Source: Streptomyces sp. NBC_01551
GTDB lineage: Bacteria; Actinomycetota; Actinomycetes; Streptomycetales; Streptomycetaceae
Length of the DNA stretch: 64,000 nucleotides
NCBI RefSeq assembly: GCF_026339935.1
Contig: NZ_JAPEPX010000001.1
Location: forward strand, 310,001-374,000
Direction of reading: 5' to 3'
The notes below the pieces were generated by a model, which was given only the letters and a program-made list of their open reading frames with translations, did no database searches and had not been told where the DNA came from. The first letter of the stretch is position 1, and every line of letters begins with the position of its first letter. A program made the translations under genes and the position numbers. Positions 51,042 through 60,862 of this stretch are shown piece by piece.

Positions 51042-51869
51042 CTAGCCGCGTCCGCGCGGCTTGCCGCGGCGGGCGCCGCCGCCCTTGACGCCCTTGGCAC
51101 CCTTGGCGCCACCGGAACCACCGGAACCGCCGGAACCGCCCCGGGGGTTCTTGCCGGTGGACTTGCCCGTCGCCTTGCCGCCCGCGGGCTTGCGCCGCGC
51201 CCCGGCGCCCTGGTCGGGCCGCTTGGCCTTCGACTCCGTGGCCGGGGCCGGCGGCTTGCCGCGCCCCCGCGAGCTGTTGACGGTCCGCCCCCGGACGATC
51301 CCGATGAACTCCTCCACCAGGTCGGTGGTCTCGTCCTCCAGCCACGACAGCGCGACGCGCGACTCGGGCGCGTCCGAGACGGGCCGGTAGGTGAGGTCCT
51401 TGCGGTGGTGCAGGCGCGCCAGCGACTGCGGGACGACGAGCACGCCGATCCCCGCCGCCACCAGCTCGATGGCGTCCGCCGTCGTGGCGGGGCGCTCGAT
51501 CGCGGGCTTCCCGGGCAGCCGCTCCCAGTCCAGGGTGTCGTCCATCGGGTGCAGCACGATCTCGTCGGCCAGGTCCTCGGTGGAGATCTCCTCGACCGCC
51601 GCCACGACGTGGTCCTTCGGGACCACGACGACCGTCACCTCGGTGTAGAGCGGGATCGCGCTGAGGGCCGTCCGGTCGATCGGAAGCCGCACGAACCCGG
51701 CGTCGGCGCCGCGCGCCCGCAGGACGTCGGGGGCCTCGACGGGGTCCACCGTGATGAGGGTCAGCGGGACGTCGGGCAGCCGCTCGTTCCAGATCCGCAC
51801 CCACTTGCTGGGCGTCACCCCCGGAACATAGGCGAGCCGGAACGAAGGAGGTACTTCCGAGCCTGTCAC
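51042..51869 (-). CDS. HTH-less LysR substrate-binding-domain protein with Gly/Lys tail
   Basis: A 275-residue protein from GTG 51869. Residues 8-200 are a periplasmic-binding-protein-like LysR effector domain: SFRLAYVPGVTPSKWVRIWN, LTLITVDPVEAPDVLRARGA, ALSAIPLYTEVTVVVVPKDH, AIELVAAGIGVLVVPQSLAR. The N-terminal winged helix of LysR regulators is absent and no HTH frame precedes it. The last 70 residues are a Lys/Arg/Gly/Pro-rich tail with SGGSGG and KGAKG repeats, probably disordered and able to bind nucleic acid or acidic partners. It may therefore act as a ligand-responsive nucleoid or protein-binding factor; that is inference. It is divergent from the DUF5997 gene. Confidence 0.85.
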   Translation of the reverse strand: MTGSEVPPSFRLAYVPGVTPSKWVRIWNERLPDVPLTLITVDPVEAPDVLRARGADAGFVRLPIDRTALSAIPLYTEVTVVVVPKDHVVAAVEEISTEDLADEIVLHPMDDTLDWERLPGKPAIERPATTADAIELVAAGIGVLVVPQSLARLHHRKDLTYRPVSDAPESRVALSWLEDETTDLVEEFIGIVRGRTVNSSRGRGKPPAPATESKAKRPDQGAGARRKPAGGKATGKSTGKNPRGGSGGSGGSGGAKGAKGVKGGGARRGKPRGRG

Positions 51870-51927
51870 CCGCCCAGATTACCGGTCGTGGTCGGAGGTA
51901 TCGCACACGCTCGCTACTCTTGACACC

Positions 51928-52338
51928 ATGACGTCGCACCAGACCACCCAGACGATGAAGCCCGCGACCGCGGCGAAGAAGCTGGGTGTGTACCTCGAAG
52001 CCACACCCGCAGAGTTCCAGGAGGGTGTCGTTTCGCGCACCGAGTTGAGTGCGCTGCAGGCCGATCCGCCCCAGTGGCTGCAGGAGCTGCGACGCAACGG
52101 CCCGCACCCCCGGCCGGTGGTCGCGGCGAAGCTGGGCGTCTCCATCGCCGGCCTCGCGCGCGGCGGGATCACCGACGCGCTGACCACGGCCGAGATCGAC
52201 GCCCTGAAGACCGAGAACCCCGAGTGGCTGCAGAAGGAGCGCACCACGCAGGCGGAGGTCCGCAAGGAGGCCGTCCGCATCAAGGAGAAGCAGGCGGAGA
52301 AGGCCGAGCGCGCGCAGAAGCAGCAGCCGAACGCCTGA
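51928..52338 (+). CDS. DUF5997 protein
   Basis: A 136-residue protein that I recognise as the actinobacterial DUF5997 family. It has two similar HTH-like units: TMKPATAAKKLGVYLEATPA in the first half and PRPVVAAKLGVSIAGLARGG in the second, each followed by an acidic helix ending PQWLQE or PEWLQK. The C-terminal 35 residues are a charged helix (RKEAVRIKEKQAEKAERAQK). The repeated AAKKLGV helix suggests nucleic-acid binding. It is divergent from the LysR-effector gene with 58 bases between starts, and is followed by a 12-bp stem hairpin. The family is usually paired with this type of LysR-effector gene in Streptomyces, as I recall. Confidence 0.82.
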   Translation: MTSHQTTQTMKPATAAKKLGVYLEATPAEFQEGVVSRTELSALQADPPQWLQELRRNGPHPRPVVAAKLGVSIAGLARGGITDALTTAEIDALKTENPEWLQKERTTQAEVRKEAVRIKEKQAEKAERAQKQQPNA

Positions 52339-52376
52339 TCCCCAGAGGCACACGCGTCACACCACGTGACACCGCG

Positions 52377-52405
52377 GGTCCCCGGCGACGTGATCGCCGG
52401 GGACC
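52377..52405 (+). terminator. 12-bp perfect stem-loop after the DUF5997 gene
   Basis: GGTCCCCGGCGA (52377-52388) pairs perfectly with TCGCCGGGGACC (52394-52405) around CGTGA, 38 bases after the stop. It probably ends transcription before the nitroreductase gene. Confidence 0.82.
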
Positions 52406-52511
52406 TCTGCGTTCTCCCCGCGCCGTGGCGGCATAGAACCGTGCCCGTCCGTGTTGCGATTCGTTGGTGGGTTGGTTGACCTTTCAACGCCGAAGGCAGG
52501 TGCGTGACGCC

Positions 52512-52964
52512 ATGACCGACATCGACTGGGATCACCCGAAGGACCCTAAGACGGGCTGGGCGCTGGACCACGTCAAGCAGTACGTCAGCTCGGACGGAGC
52601 CGAGGGGCACCACTGGAACGGCACCCAGACACTGCTGCTCACCACCGTGGGCCGGGTCTCGGGCAACCCCGTGCGGACCCCGCTCATCTACGGTGAGGAC
52701 GACGGGCGCTACTTCATCGTCGCCTCGTACGGCGGGGCGCCCGATCACCCGCTCTGGTACAAGAACCTCACCTCGCACCCGGAGGTCCGCATCCAGGTCG
52801 GCCCGAAGGTCATGCAGGGCACTGCCCGTACGGCCACGCCCGAGGAGCGCACCGCGTACTGGCCGCTGATGGTGAAGCACTGGCCGTCGTACGACGAGTA
52901 CCAGGCCAAGACCGACCGGGAGATCCCGATCGTGGTGATCGAGCCGGCGGGGGCGCGGGCCTGA
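52512..52964 (+). CDS. Deazaflavin (F420)-dependent nitroreductase-family protein
   Basis: A 150-residue DDN-type protein from ATG 52512; the frame upstream to 52464 is non-coding. Motifs: LLLTTVGRVSGNPVRTPLIY (phosphate-binding TxGRxSGxxRxxPL), GRYFIVASYGGAPDHPLWYK and NLTSHPEVRIQVGPKVMQGT, with RTATPEERTAYWPLMVKHWP near the end. These bind deazaflavin F420 in the split-barrel fold and carry out quinone or nitro reduction (Rv3547/Ddn family). GCAGG-type ribosome site is weak. It converges with the following minus-strand oxidoreductase (21 bases between stops). Confidence 0.9.
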   Translation: MTDIDWDHPKDPKTGWALDHVKQYVSSDGAEGHHWNGTQTLLLTTVGRVSGNPVRTPLIYGEDDGRYFIVASYGGAPDHPLWYKNLTSHPEVRIQVGPKVMQGTARTATPEERTAYWPLMVKHWPSYDEYQAKTDREIPIVVIEPAGARA

Positions 52965-52985
52965 GGCCTGCGTCCGCCCTGAGGC

Positions 52986-54611
52986 CTACGTCTGCGGCAG
53001 GCGCTCCAGGACCGCCATCGCCGCGTTGTGGCCGGGCACTCCGCTGACCCCGCCGCCGCGGACCGCGCCCGCCCCGCACAGCAGCACGTTGGGGTACGGC
53101 GTCTCCACTCCCCACCGGGATCCGTCCGTCCCGTCCCCGTACGGCCAGGACAGGTCCCGGTGGAAGATGTGGCCGCCGGGCAGCCGCAGTTCGCGCTCCA
53201 GGTCCAGCGGGGTCTTGGCCTCGATGCAGGGCCGCCCGTCGGCGTCGAGGGCGAGGCATTCGGTGATCGGCTCGGCCAGGTGCGCGTCGAGCTGCGCGAG
53301 GGTGGCCGTCAGGAGCACCTCGCGGACCCCGTGGTCGTCCTTCTCGAACAGCCGGGCCGGGGTGTGCAGGCCGAACAGCGTGAGCGTCTGGTAGCCCTGC
53401 TCCACCAGCTCCGGCCCCAGGATCGACGGGTCGGTCAGCGAATGGCAGTAGATCTCCGAGGGCGGTACGGAGGGCAGTTCGCCGGAGGCCGCCTCGGCGT
53501 GGGCGCGGCGGAGCTCCTCGTACCCCTCGGCGATGTGGAAGGTGCCGCCGAACGCCTCGCGGGGATCGACGGAGGTGTCCCGCAGCCGGGGCAGCCGCCG
53601 CAGCAGCATGTTGACCTTGAGCTGCGCGCCCTCGGCGGGGGCCGGCGCGCTCTCCCCGAGGAACCCGGCCAGTGCCTGGGGCGAGGCGTTGACCAGCACG
53701 TTCCGGGCGACGACCCGCCCCTCCCCGGTCGCGGTCCGGAAGGTCACCTCCGCCGGAGCCGCCGCGTCCGTGTCGATCCGCAGCACCTCGTGTCCGGTGG
53801 CGATCTCGGCCCCGGCGTCCCGCGCGGCCGTGGCCAGGGCGTCGGTGAGCGCGCCCATCCCGCCGACCGGGACGTCCCAGTCACCGGTGCCGCCGCCGAT
53901 CACGTGGTAGAGGAAGCAGCGGTTCTGCGCCAGCGAGGGGTCGTGGGCGTCCGCGAAGGTGCCGATCAGGCCGTCCGTGAGGACCACGCCCCGTACCAGG
54001 TCGTCGGTGAAGTTCCGCTCCACGGCCTGCCCGAGCGGCTCCTCGAACAGCATCCGCCAGGCCGCCTCGTCGTCGATCCGGGCCCGAAGTTGCGCCCGCG
54101 TGGGGAGCGGCTCGGTCAGCGTCGGGAACACCTTGCGGGCGACCCGGCCGGTGGTCCCGTAGAAGGCCCGCCAGCTCTCGTACTCCCGCTCCGAGCCGGT
54201 CAGCCGCGCGAAGGACTCCCTGGTCCGCGTCTCGTCGGCGCCGACGAGCAGCCCGCCGGGCCGGCCGTCGCGCTCGGTGGGCGTGTACGAGGAGACCGTG
54301 CGCCTGCGTACCTCGAAGCGGAGTCCGAGCTCGCGGACGATCTTCGACGGGAGCAGCGAGACCAGGTAGGAGTAGCGCGAGAGCCGGGCGTCCACGCCCG
54401 CGAAGGGGCGGGTGGAGATGGCGGCCCCGCCCGTGTGACCGAGGCGCTCCAGGACCAGGACGGACTTGCCCGCCCGGGCCAGGTACGCGGCGGCGACCAG
54501 GCCGTTGTGCCCGCCCCCCACGATCACCGCGTCGTACACGTCGGAGCCGAACGTGTCGGAGCCGAATGCGCCAGAACCGGAGCCGTGCGAGGCCGATGCC
54601 GAGGTCGTCAT
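52986..54611 (-). CDS. Phytoene desaturase-like NAD(P)/FAD oxidoreductase
   Basis: A 541-residue flavoprotein. After a Ser/Gly-rich leader of about 25 residues ([17 protein letters not shown]), [20 protein letters not shown] gives the FAD-binding GxGxxG and [14 protein letters not shown] the second FAD segment. At the C-terminus, [20 protein letters not shown] and [11 protein letters not shown] complete the crtI-type dinucleotide fold. The group is CrtI/PDS-like (pyridine-nucleotide-disulfide oxidoreductase domain-containing, PYROXD2-type) and does not by itself imply carotenoid synthesis; no crt genes are nearby. Its ATG overlaps the stop of the upstream kinase gene (ATGA), so it is translationally coupled to a signalling protein, which is unusual. 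Confidence 0.87.
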   Translation of the reverse strand: MTTSASASHGSGSGAFGSDTFGSDVYDAVIVGGGHNGLVAAAYLARAGKSVLVLERLGHTGGAAISTRPFAGVDARLSRYSYLVSLLPSKIVRELGLRFEVRRRTVSSYTPTERDGRPGGLLVGADETRTRESFARLTGSEREYESWRAFYGTTGRVARKVFPTLTEPLPTRAQLRARIDDEAAWRMLFEEPLGQAVERNFTDDLVRGVVLTDGLIGTFADAHDPSLAQNRCFLYHVIGGGTGDWDVPVGGMGALTDALATAARDAGAEIATGHEVLRIDTDAAAPAEVTFRTATGEGRVVARNVLVNASPQALAGFLGESAPAPAEGAQLKVNMLLRRLPRLRDTSVDPREAFGGTFHIAEGYEELRRAHAEAASGELPSVPPSEIYCHSLTDPSILGPELVEQGYQTLTLFGLHTPARLFEKDDHGVREVLLTATLAQLDAHLAEPITECLALDADGRPCIEAKTPLDLERELRLPGGHIFHRDLSWPYGDGTDGSRWGVETPYPNVLLCGAGAVRGGGVSGVPGHNAAMAVLERLPQT

Positions 54612-56713
54612 GGCTCTTGGTAACACACCTGGCCCAGCCGCTCCAGACAGTGTGCCTCGTCGGCGTGGGCCGCGACCGTCTCGGGATGCTCGTCGCCGAG
54701 GGACCGTTCGCGAATGCCGGAGAGTTCCCGGTACACGGGCAGCGCCTCGTGCCAGCGCCCGAGCCGGCCGAGCCCCACGGCGAGTTCGCGGCGGCTGACG
54801 AGGGTGTCGGGGTGCTCGGCGCCGAGCGCCTTCGCCCGCGCCTCGGCCACCTCGCGGGCCTCGGTCACGGCCTCCTCCCAGCGCTCCAGCCGGCCCAGGT
54901 TGACGCCGAGGACGTGCCGGGCGCGCAGCGTCTCCGGGTCGCCGGCCCCGTAGGCCCGGGTGCGGTCGCGGACCAGGACCCGGAACAGGTCGAGGGCCTC
55001 GGCGGCGCGGCCGGTGCGGCCGAGCGCGATGCCGATCTCGTAGCGGGCGGCGAGGGCGTCGGGGTGGTCCCGGCCCAGGACGCGTTCCCGTACGTCGGCC
55101 ACCTCGCGGAACGCGCCCAGCGCCTCGTCCCAGCGGCCGAGCCGGCCCAGGGCGTAGGCGACCTCGTACCGGGTGAGCAGTGTGTCCGCGTGCTCGGGGC
55201 CGAGGACGGCCGCCCGGTCGGCGGCCACGTCGGCGGCGGTGCGCAGGGCGTGCTCGTACCGGCCGAGGGCGCCCATGGCGCAGGCCAGGTTGTGGCGGCA
55301 GCGCAGGGTGTCGGGGTGGCGCGGGCCCATGGTCCGGACACGGGCGGCGAGTACCGCGCCGTAGATCTCGTACGCCTCGTGGTGGCGGCCGAGCCGGCCC
55401 TGTTCGTACGCCTCCTCTTGGCGCGCGGCGAGGGTGTCGGGGTGGTCCGGGCCGAGCACGCGGGCCCGCCCGGCGGCCACGGTCGCGTACAGGGCGAGGG
55501 CCTCCTCGGGGCGGCCGGCGCGGCTGAGGGTGAACGCGCGGGTGTGCCCGGCGGCGAGGGCGTCGGGGTGGTCGGGGTGGGCCGGGTCGGGGCCCGGGGC
55601 GCGCGGCAGCCCGTAGGCGGCGGTCAGGCGCGGGTCCTCGGCGGCGGCGGGCCGCAGGATCCGGTGCGGCCCGCCAGCGCGCGGGGCGCCGCTGACGCGG
55701 GGCGCGCCGACGGCCCGGGCGGCGGTCCAGGAGCCGGTGAGGACGGCCCATTCGCCGCTGGCGGGACGGGCGTCGATGCCCGCCTTGCGGCCGGCGGTCA
55801 TGCCCTGGGCCCAGTCGGGCAGCGGGGCCTGGGCGCCGGGCAGGCCGCCGGGGCCGAGGCGGGCCTCGACGAGCCTGCGGTGCAGGTCGCGGGCGTCGCC
55901 GGGGCGGTCCTCTGGGTGCTTGGCCAGCAGGTCCAGGACGGCCTGCTCGACGTACTCCGGCAGCTCGGGGCGGTGTTCGCGCAGCGGTACGGGGGTGTTG
56001 TCGCGGTGGCCGACCAGGACGGACCAGGAGTCGCCGAGGTCGAAGGGCGGGGCGCCGGTGGCGATCTCGTACAGCACGCAGCCGAGGGAGTAGAGGTCGC
56101 TGCGGTGGTCGACCTCGCCGCCCGCGATCTGCTCGGGCGACATGTAGTGCGGGGTGCCCATGGCCATGGACCCGCCGGTGAGCTTGGCGGTGAAGCCGAT
56201 GTCGTGGGCGAGGCGGGCGATGCCGAAGTCGCAGATCTTCACCGTGCCGTCGGTGAGCCGCATGATGTTGGCGGGCTTCAGGTCGCGGTGGACGACGCCC
56301 TGGTCGTGGGTGTAGCCGAGGGCGGCCGCCAGCTGCTCGGCGATGTCGACGACGACGTCCACGGGCAGTGGGCGTGCCTCGTTGTCCTCCATGAGCTGGC
56401 TGAGGTTGCGGCCTTCGAGGAGTTCCATGACGAGGTAGAGGGGGCCGCCGGCGGCGCTGTCGTCGCCGAAGTCGTGGACGACGGTGACGCCCCGGTGCTG
56501 GAGCGAGGCGGCGACCCGCGCCTCGCGGCGGAACCGCTCGCGCAGCACCTGGGTGAAGTGGGCGTCCTGCTCGGCCCCGACCGGCTTGAGGCATTTGACG
56601 GCGACCTGCCGGCCCAGCGACTCGTCCCGGGCCCGCCACACCTCGCCCATGCCGCCGCGCCCGATCAGATCGAGCGACCGGTATCGGCCCTGGATCAGTC
56701 TGGACTCCGCCAT
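54608..56713 (-). CDS. Ser/Thr protein kinase with C-terminal TPR array
   Basis: A 701-residue cytoplasmic protein. The N-terminal 290 residues are a Hanks-type kinase: [14 protein letters not shown] (Gly loop), VAVKCLK (ATP Lys), [10 protein letters not shown] (catalytic loop, about 149), CDFGIARL (Mg-binding DFG) and [20 protein letters not shown] (activation segment). A linker rich in Arg/Ala/Gly is followed by about seven TPR units of 42 residues in the NB-ARC-associated style, each with G(P/D)(E/D)HP(D/E)T(L) and a (R/E)xxLGRLGRWxEAL helix. There is no transmembrane segment or PASTA domain. The TPRs likely recruit substrates. The next gene overlaps it. Confidence 0.93.
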   Translation of the reverse strand: MAESRLIQGRYRSLDLIGRGGMGEVWRARDESLGRQVAVKCLKPVGAEQDAHFTQVLRERFRREARVAASLQHRGVTVVHDFGDDSAAGGPLYLVMELLEGRNLSQLMEDNEARPLPVDVVVDIAEQLAAALGYTHDQGVVHRDLKPANIMRLTDGTVKICDFGIARLAHDIGFTAKLTGGSMAMGTPHYMSPEQIAGGEVDHRSDLYSLGCVLYEIATGAPPFDLGDSWSVLVGHRDNTPVPLREHRPELPEYVEQAVLDLLAKHPEDRPGDARDLHRRLVEARLGPGGLPGAQAPLPDWAQGMTAGRKAGIDARPASGEWAVLTGSWTAARAVGAPRVSGAPRAGGPHRILRPAAAEDPRLTAAYGLPRAPGPDPAHPDHPDALAAGHTRAFTLSRAGRPEEALALYATVAAGRARVLGPDHPDTLAARQEEAYEQGRLGRHHEAYEIYGAVLAARVRTMGPRHPDTLRCRHNLACAMGALGRYEHALRTAADVAADRAAVLGPEHADTLLTRYEVAYALGRLGRWDEALGAFREVADVRERVLGRDHPDALAARYEIGIALGRTGRAAEALDLFRVLVRDRTRAYGAGDPETLRARHVLGVNLGRLERWEEAVTEAREVAEARAKALGAEHPDTLVSRRELAVGLGRLGRWHEALPVYRELSGIRERSLGDEHPETVAAHADEAHCLERLGQVCYQEP

Positions 56714-56755
56714 GTCTTGAAGCCGCCCCCGTTGTCTGCTGCGTCCTTGTGCGTC

Positions 56756-57652
56756 CTATGCCCTCCCCGGCCGGTCCAGTATGGACGCTGATGAACGCAG
56801 TGTGTACGGGGAGGGGCGGCTCCCGGGGCCCATGCGACGCATCGCTTTCAAGATGTGACCTGGGGGCAGCTTCCAGCGCAGACCTGCGGGAATGGCGCGC
56901 AGCAAGTGGCCGGTGAGGCGCAGGCGCCGGGTGACGGCGCGCGGGGCCGGTGCGGGCGTCCCGTACAGCTGGTGCGCCCACTCGGGGAGGGTCGCGTACG
57001 CGAGTCCGGTGAACGGCCGCCACAGCAGGTTTCGGCCAGGGACCAGGAGCGGGTGGATGGGCGGGCTGCGCAGGAAGGCGGCCACGTCGAGGGCGTCGGG
57101 GCCAGCCGCGAGCTCGGGGCGGACCTTCTCGAAGTAGGCGGCCAGCTGGGCGGTGTCGGCGGGAACCCCGGCCGGGTCGAGACCGACGAGACGGGCGCCC
57201 ACCCGGTTCTCGTCCACGTAGCGGTCGGCCTGGGCAGGGGTGAGGGGGACGCCGGAGCGGCGCAGGACGTGGAGGAAGCTGTCGATCTGCGCGCAGTGCA
57301 CCCACAGGAGCAGGGCGGGGTCGTCGACGGGAAAGCGCTCCCCGGTGTCGGGGTCGGTGGCGGACAGTGACCGGTGGATCCGCCGGACCCGGGCACCGGC
57401 GCGTTCGGCGGCCTCGGTGGTGCCGTACGTGAGCGTGCCGACGAAGTCGGCGGTCCGCAGGAGCCGGCCCCACGCGTCGCGCCGGAAGTCACTGTTCTGG
57501 GTCACCCCCCGCACGGCGCGCGGATGCAGGGCCTGCAGGTACAGCGCCCGCACGCCGGCGATCCACATCACCGGGTCCCCGTGGCACTGCCAGGTCACGG
57601 ACCCGGGCCCGTACACCCCGGGATCGGCTTCCCTCGTCCCTTCACCGGTCAT
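56756..57652 (-). CDS. MpaB-family oxygenase (DUF2236)
   Basis: A 298-residue protein of the ER-bound oxygenase MpaB/rubber-oxygenase (latex-clearing protein) superfamily. Family signatures: [20 protein letters not shown] (about residues 28-47; the conserved ALHP with the haem-region His), [36 protein letters not shown] (HRxVxG-like) and [19 protein letters not shown] (LLWVH, second conserved His). The fold binds b-type haem; members oxidatively cleave polyisoprenoids or modify lipids. It lies 42 bases upstream of the kinase gene on the same strand and could be co-transcribed. A C-terminal basic segment ([16 protein letters not shown]) may be membrane-associated. Confidence 0.85.
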   Translation of the reverse strand: MTGEGTREADPGVYGPGSVTWQCHGDPVMWIAGVRALYLQALHPRAVRGVTQNSDFRRDAWGRLLRTADFVGTLTYGTTEAAERAGARVRRIHRSLSATDPDTGERFPVDDPALLLWVHCAQIDSFLHVLRRSGVPLTPAQADRYVDENRVGARLVGLDPAGVPADTAQLAAYFEKVRPELAAGPDALDVAAFLRSPPIHPLLVPGRNLLWRPFTGLAYATLPEWAHQLYGTPAPAPRAVTRRLRLTGHLLRAIPAGLRWKLPPGHILKAMRRMGPGSRPSPYTLRSSASILDRPGRA

Positions 57653-57696
57653 GCGAAAACCATGCCCCGGTTTCGGCCCCGGGAAAAGCGCGGCCT

Positions 57697-58677
57697 TCAG
57701 CCCTTGCCGCTGTCGCGCTGTTCCTCGTCCGTGTCGCGGGCGACGGCATAGGTGGGGCGGGCCTGGACGGCTGTGTAGACGCGGGCCATGTACTCGCCGA
57801 GCATGCCCAGGCAGAAGAGCTGGACGGCGCCGAAGAACAGGACCGTGATGATCAAGGACGTCCAGCCGGGCAGGGTGTTGCCCGTGACGTGGACGATGAC
57901 GGTCCAGACGAAGAAGACGAGACAGACGACGAGACTGAACGCGCCGATCGCCGTGGCCAGGCGCAGCGGGACCGCCGAGAAGCTGGTGATGCTGTCCAGG
58001 GCCAGCAAAACCATCTTGCGTACGGGGTACTTGGTGGTGCCGGCCACCCGTTCCGCGCGCCGGTAGGTGATCTGGCCGCTCGGGAAGCCGAGCCAGGGGA
58101 TGAGCAGGCGGTAGACCTGCTGTTGGTCGGGGAGGGTTTTGAGGGTCTCCACGACGGGGCGGGACAACAGCCGGAAGTCCCCGACGTGAGCGGGGACGAA
58201 GGTGCCGACCAGGCGGCGCATGAGCCAGTAGTAGACGGCCGCCGTCCGGCGTTTGAGGAAGCTGTCGGTGGAGCGGTCGGTGCGGACGCCGTAGACGATG
58301 TCCAGTCCGTCCGCCCGGGCGGTGGCGACCATGTCGGGGATGGCTTCCGGCGGGTCCTGGAGGTCGGCGTCGAGGCTGACGACGTAGAAGCCGCAGGCCC
58401 GGTGCAGTCCGGCGGTGAGGGCGGCCTGGTGGCCGCTGTTGCGCCGCAGGGTCACGACGCGCAGCTGGGGCCAGACGGAACGCAGCTCGTCCAGCAGCCG
58501 GGGGGTCCGGTCGGTCGAGCCGTCGTCCACGGCCAGGACCTCGTACGGTTCGCCGAACCCGTCCAGGGTCGGCCGGAGCCGCGCCGTCAGGGCGGGCAGG
58601 GCCTCCTCCTCGTTGAACATGGGGACGACGATCGACAGCGCGATCGATCCCCGGTCTGTGTCGTGCACAGCAGTCAT
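57697..58677 (-). CDS. GT2 family polyprenyl-phosphate glycosyltransferase
   Basis: A 326-residue DPM/GtrB-like glycosyltransferase from ATG 58677 (an ATG at 58704 is possible). Motifs: LSIVVPMFNEEEALPALTAR, VLAVDDGSTDRTPRLLDELR (nucleotide-sugar Asp) and VVSLDADLQDPPEAIPDMVA (metal-binding DxD). Two C-terminal membrane helices (LATAIGAFSLVVCLVFFVWT and LIITVLFFGAVQLFCLGMLG) place it at the inner face of the plasma membrane, transferring a sugar to polyprenyl phosphate. The adjacent PIG-V-like membrane mannosyltransferase could use its product on the outer face, giving a short two-enzyme glycosylation pathway. Confidence 0.9.
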   Translation of the reverse strand: MTAVHDTDRGSIALSIVVPMFNEEEALPALTARLRPTLDGFGEPYEVLAVDDGSTDRTPRLLDELRSVWPQLRVVTLRRNSGHQAALTAGLHRACGFYVVSLDADLQDPPEAIPDMVATARADGLDIVYGVRTDRSTDSFLKRRTAAVYYWLMRRLVGTFVPAHVGDFRLLSRPVVETLKTLPDQQQVYRLLIPWLGFPSGQITYRRAERVAGTTKYPVRKMVLLALDSITSFSAVPLRLATAIGAFSLVVCLVFFVWTVIVHVTGNTLPGWTSLIITVLFFGAVQLFCLGMLGEYMARVYTAVQARPTYAVARDTDEEQRDSGKG

Positions 58678-58732
58678 GATGCGGGAGGCTCCGGGAGGCG
58701 GCATCTCGGCGTTCGCCCCGTCCCCGGGTCGC

Positions 58733-60031
58733 TCACACCAGCACTCCGGCGAAGAACATCGCCCCCAGGAAGACGTACTGGACCGAGCAGAAGACCAGCA
58801 GTGCCGCCTGGATCCACCGGGGCAGCTCCTTGACCAGTACGAGCCCGACGAACATCTGCGCGTGGTTGCGGTACCACGACATCGCCGCGCCGGCGAGGAA
58901 GGGCAGGAGGAAGATGCCCACCGTCAGGATCAGGGCGGCCCACTGCCCGGTGTCGAGCCGGCGGTTCCGGACGAGTTGGACCGCGGCGGCCGCCACCACG
59001 AGCAGCACGAAGGTGATGTTCAGCCAGAGCTGCGTCCTGTGCGCGGAGAGACTGTGCTCCACCAGCCAGGACAGGCGGCCCTCGGGCCGGTACCACTCGC
59101 TGAACGGAAAGCCGTAGGCCTTCACCATCTCGGCGAAGGGCGCGCGCAGGCCGCCCTGTCCGTAGCTGGACTCCTGGATGATCTCGTACGCGTCCCAGTG
59201 GCCCGTCGCCTGCCACATCAGCCACTTGGCCCAGAGCAGGCCGCAGCCGGCCACGGCTGCCGACGAGACGGCCTTCGCGAACCGGACCGGCCACGCGTCC
59301 TTCTGCCACGCGAAGAACGCGCTCAGCAGCAGCATCGCGCCGGCGACCGCGCCGACGAGATGGCAGGCGACGGCCACGAAACCGCCGGCGGCCGCGATCG
59401 GCCAGGAGCCCCTCTTCACTCCGGCCACGCAGACGAGCAGGGCCAGCGTTCCGAGGGCGATCGGGAACACCGCGTGGAAGTAGACGCCGCCGGGGAAGAC
59501 CGCGGCGATGGCGAGGGTCAGGCCGGTGGCCCAGGTGAGCCGGGCGCCGAGCAACCACCACAGCACGGCGAACATGCCGAACAGGGACGCCTCGGTGACG
59601 ACGACGGCGGATGTCTCGTAGGAGAGCCCGGTCGCGGAAAGCGCCCGGACCGCCATGGGATACCCGGGGAACCAGGCGACGTTCCCGCACATGACGTCGC
59701 GGAAGTCCGGGTAGCGCTCCCGGCACCGGAACATCTCGTAGCCGGTCTGCGCGATGGACAGGTAGTGCGTCGAGTCCCAGCGGCGCCGGCCCTCCGTGGA
59801 CCAATAGGCCACGCCGGATCCGTCGCCGTCGACGGATCCCGTCGCGACCAGCCAGGTGATGAGGTTCGCGACCAGCCATGCCACGGCCGGGGGCGACAGG
59901 TTCCGCCGCAGCGCACTGTTCACCGGGGGCGCACGAGCCTGGGAAGTCCGGTCATCTCCAGCTCCGTGATCGTCTCGGCGGCCCGTGCCGTGTTTCACGA
60001 TCAGTCTGGCGAACGCCCCGTGCGGCCGCAC
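58733..60031 (-). CDS. PIG-V/mannosyltransferase-type membrane glycosyltransferase
   Basis: A 432-residue polytopic membrane protein with about ten hydrophobic segments. The family signature is in the first extracytoplasmic loop: WDSTHYLSIAQTGYEMF, then CGNVAWFPGYPMAVRAL, as in GPI-mannosyltransferase-like (PIG-V) GT-C enzymes that use polyprenyl-phosphate sugars. It is encoded just upstream of the GT2 gene on the same strand (55 bases), and the two probably work in series. Start GTG 60031 has GGGAGGAG nine bases upstream; a later GTG at 59923, just before the first membrane helix, is an alternative, since the extra 36 residues are Arg/His-rich and not obviously conserved. Confidence 0.78.
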   Translation of the reverse strand: MRPHGAFARLIVKHGTGRRDDHGAGDDRTSQARAPPVNSALRRNLSPPAVAWLVANLITWLVATGSVDGDGSGVAYWSTEGRRRWDSTHYLSIAQTGYEMFRCRERYPDFRDVMCGNVAWFPGYPMAVRALSATGLSYETSAVVVTEASLFGMFAVLWWLLGARLTWATGLTLAIAAVFPGGVYFHAVFPIALGTLALLVCVAGVKRGSWPIAAAGGFVAVACHLVGAVAGAMLLLSAFFAWQKDAWPVRFAKAVSSAAVAGCGLLWAKWLMWQATGHWDAYEIIQESSYGQGGLRAPFAEMVKAYGFPFSEWYRPEGRLSWLVEHSLSAHRTQLWLNITFVLLVVAAAAVQLVRNRRLDTGQWAALILTVGIFLLPFLAGAAMSWYRNHAQMFVGLVLVKELPRWIQAALLVFCSVQYVFLGAMFFAGVLV

Positions 60032-60197
60032 CCGGGAGTACTCCTCCCGCTTCCGCGCGGGCTGCGCCGCCGAGCCGGCCCCGCGGGTTTCATCGGGATG
60101 TCATCGGCCGCTGCCACGGTCGTCCGGTGACCTCGGCCGACCGCCTCTTCCGCATCACGCAGCGGGGAGCGCCGGCCCACTCCATGGGGAGGATTGC

Positions 60198-60851
60198 ATG
60201 CGAACACGAAGGATCGCGGCCGCGTCGGCCGGGCTGCTGCTGACCGCCGGGCTGTCAGTGGCAGGGGAGGCCACGGCTCAAGCGGCGGCTCCGTGTGAAG
60301 GCACTTACACGATCGTCGTCGGGGGCACCGGCAGTTCCTGGAACAACGACGGCTTCACCGGCAACATCCAGCAGCACGTCGGGTACCCCACCCAGATTCC
60401 CAACGGTGCGAGCGCCCGGGCCGGCGTCAACGAGCTGAACCGGCTGGTCCGCGACCAGCGTGCCGCGTGCCCGGGCCAGCACGTCAAGATGGCCGGGTAC
60501 TCGCTGGGTGCCGGAGTGGTGCACACCTGGGTCTCCGAGAACTGGCGGACGTTCGACAACGTCAACGCCATCCTCATCGCGGACCCCAAGCGCCAGGGCC
60601 CTCCCGGCGCCAACGGCGGAGCCGTCCCGTTCGGCGGCCTCATCGGCCCGCCGCTCGCCGGCGCCGACCGGGACTTCGGCAACGTGCCCGTCAAGACGAT
60701 CTGCCACTGGGACTACGTCTGCGACGAGTCCGCGGGCATCTGGACCTACCCGAACAACCACGTCAGGAACTACCCCGAAGACTTCAACATGGATCACCAC
60801 AACGACAGCGCCAGCGAGCAGTGGTACAACGGCGCCTGGTATCCCTGGTAG
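60198..60851 (+). CDS. Secreted PE-PPE/cutinase-like serine esterase
   Basis: A 217-residue secreted protein from ATG 60198 (GGGAGGA four bases upstream). The signal peptide is RRIAAASAGLLLTAGLSVAG, cleaved near AQAAA-PC. The body has TYTIVVGGTGSSWNNDG, a nucleophile elbow VKMAGYSLGAGVVHTWV (Ser in GYSLG) and a likely catalytic His in the C-terminal FNMDHHNDSASEQWYN, with DPKRQGPPG in between. This PE-PPE-domain/cutinase-like arrangement is known from mycobacterial and streptomycete esterases acting on lipids. Two Cys pairs (ACPGQ, ICHWDYVCDES) may form disulfides. It is divergent from the PIG-V-like gene and converges with the SARP gene (11 bases between stops). Confidence 0.85.
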   Translation: MRTRRIAAASAGLLLTAGLSVAGEATAQAAAPCEGTYTIVVGGTGSSWNNDGFTGNIQQHVGYPTQIPNGASARAGVNELNRLVRDQRAACPGQHVKMAGYSLGAGVVHTWVSENWRTFDNVNAILIADPKRQGPPGANGGAVPFGGLIGPPLAGADRDFGNVPVKTICHWDYVCDESAGIWTYPNNHVRNYPEDFNMDHHNDSASEQWYNGAWYPW

Positions 60852-60862
60852 CCACGCAGAGC

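Noticed and set aside
48889..52353. 1154-codon minus-strand open frame opposite the serine hydrolase
   Set aside because: Arg/Gly/Pro-rich shadow spanning several genes; no motif and no coherent start.
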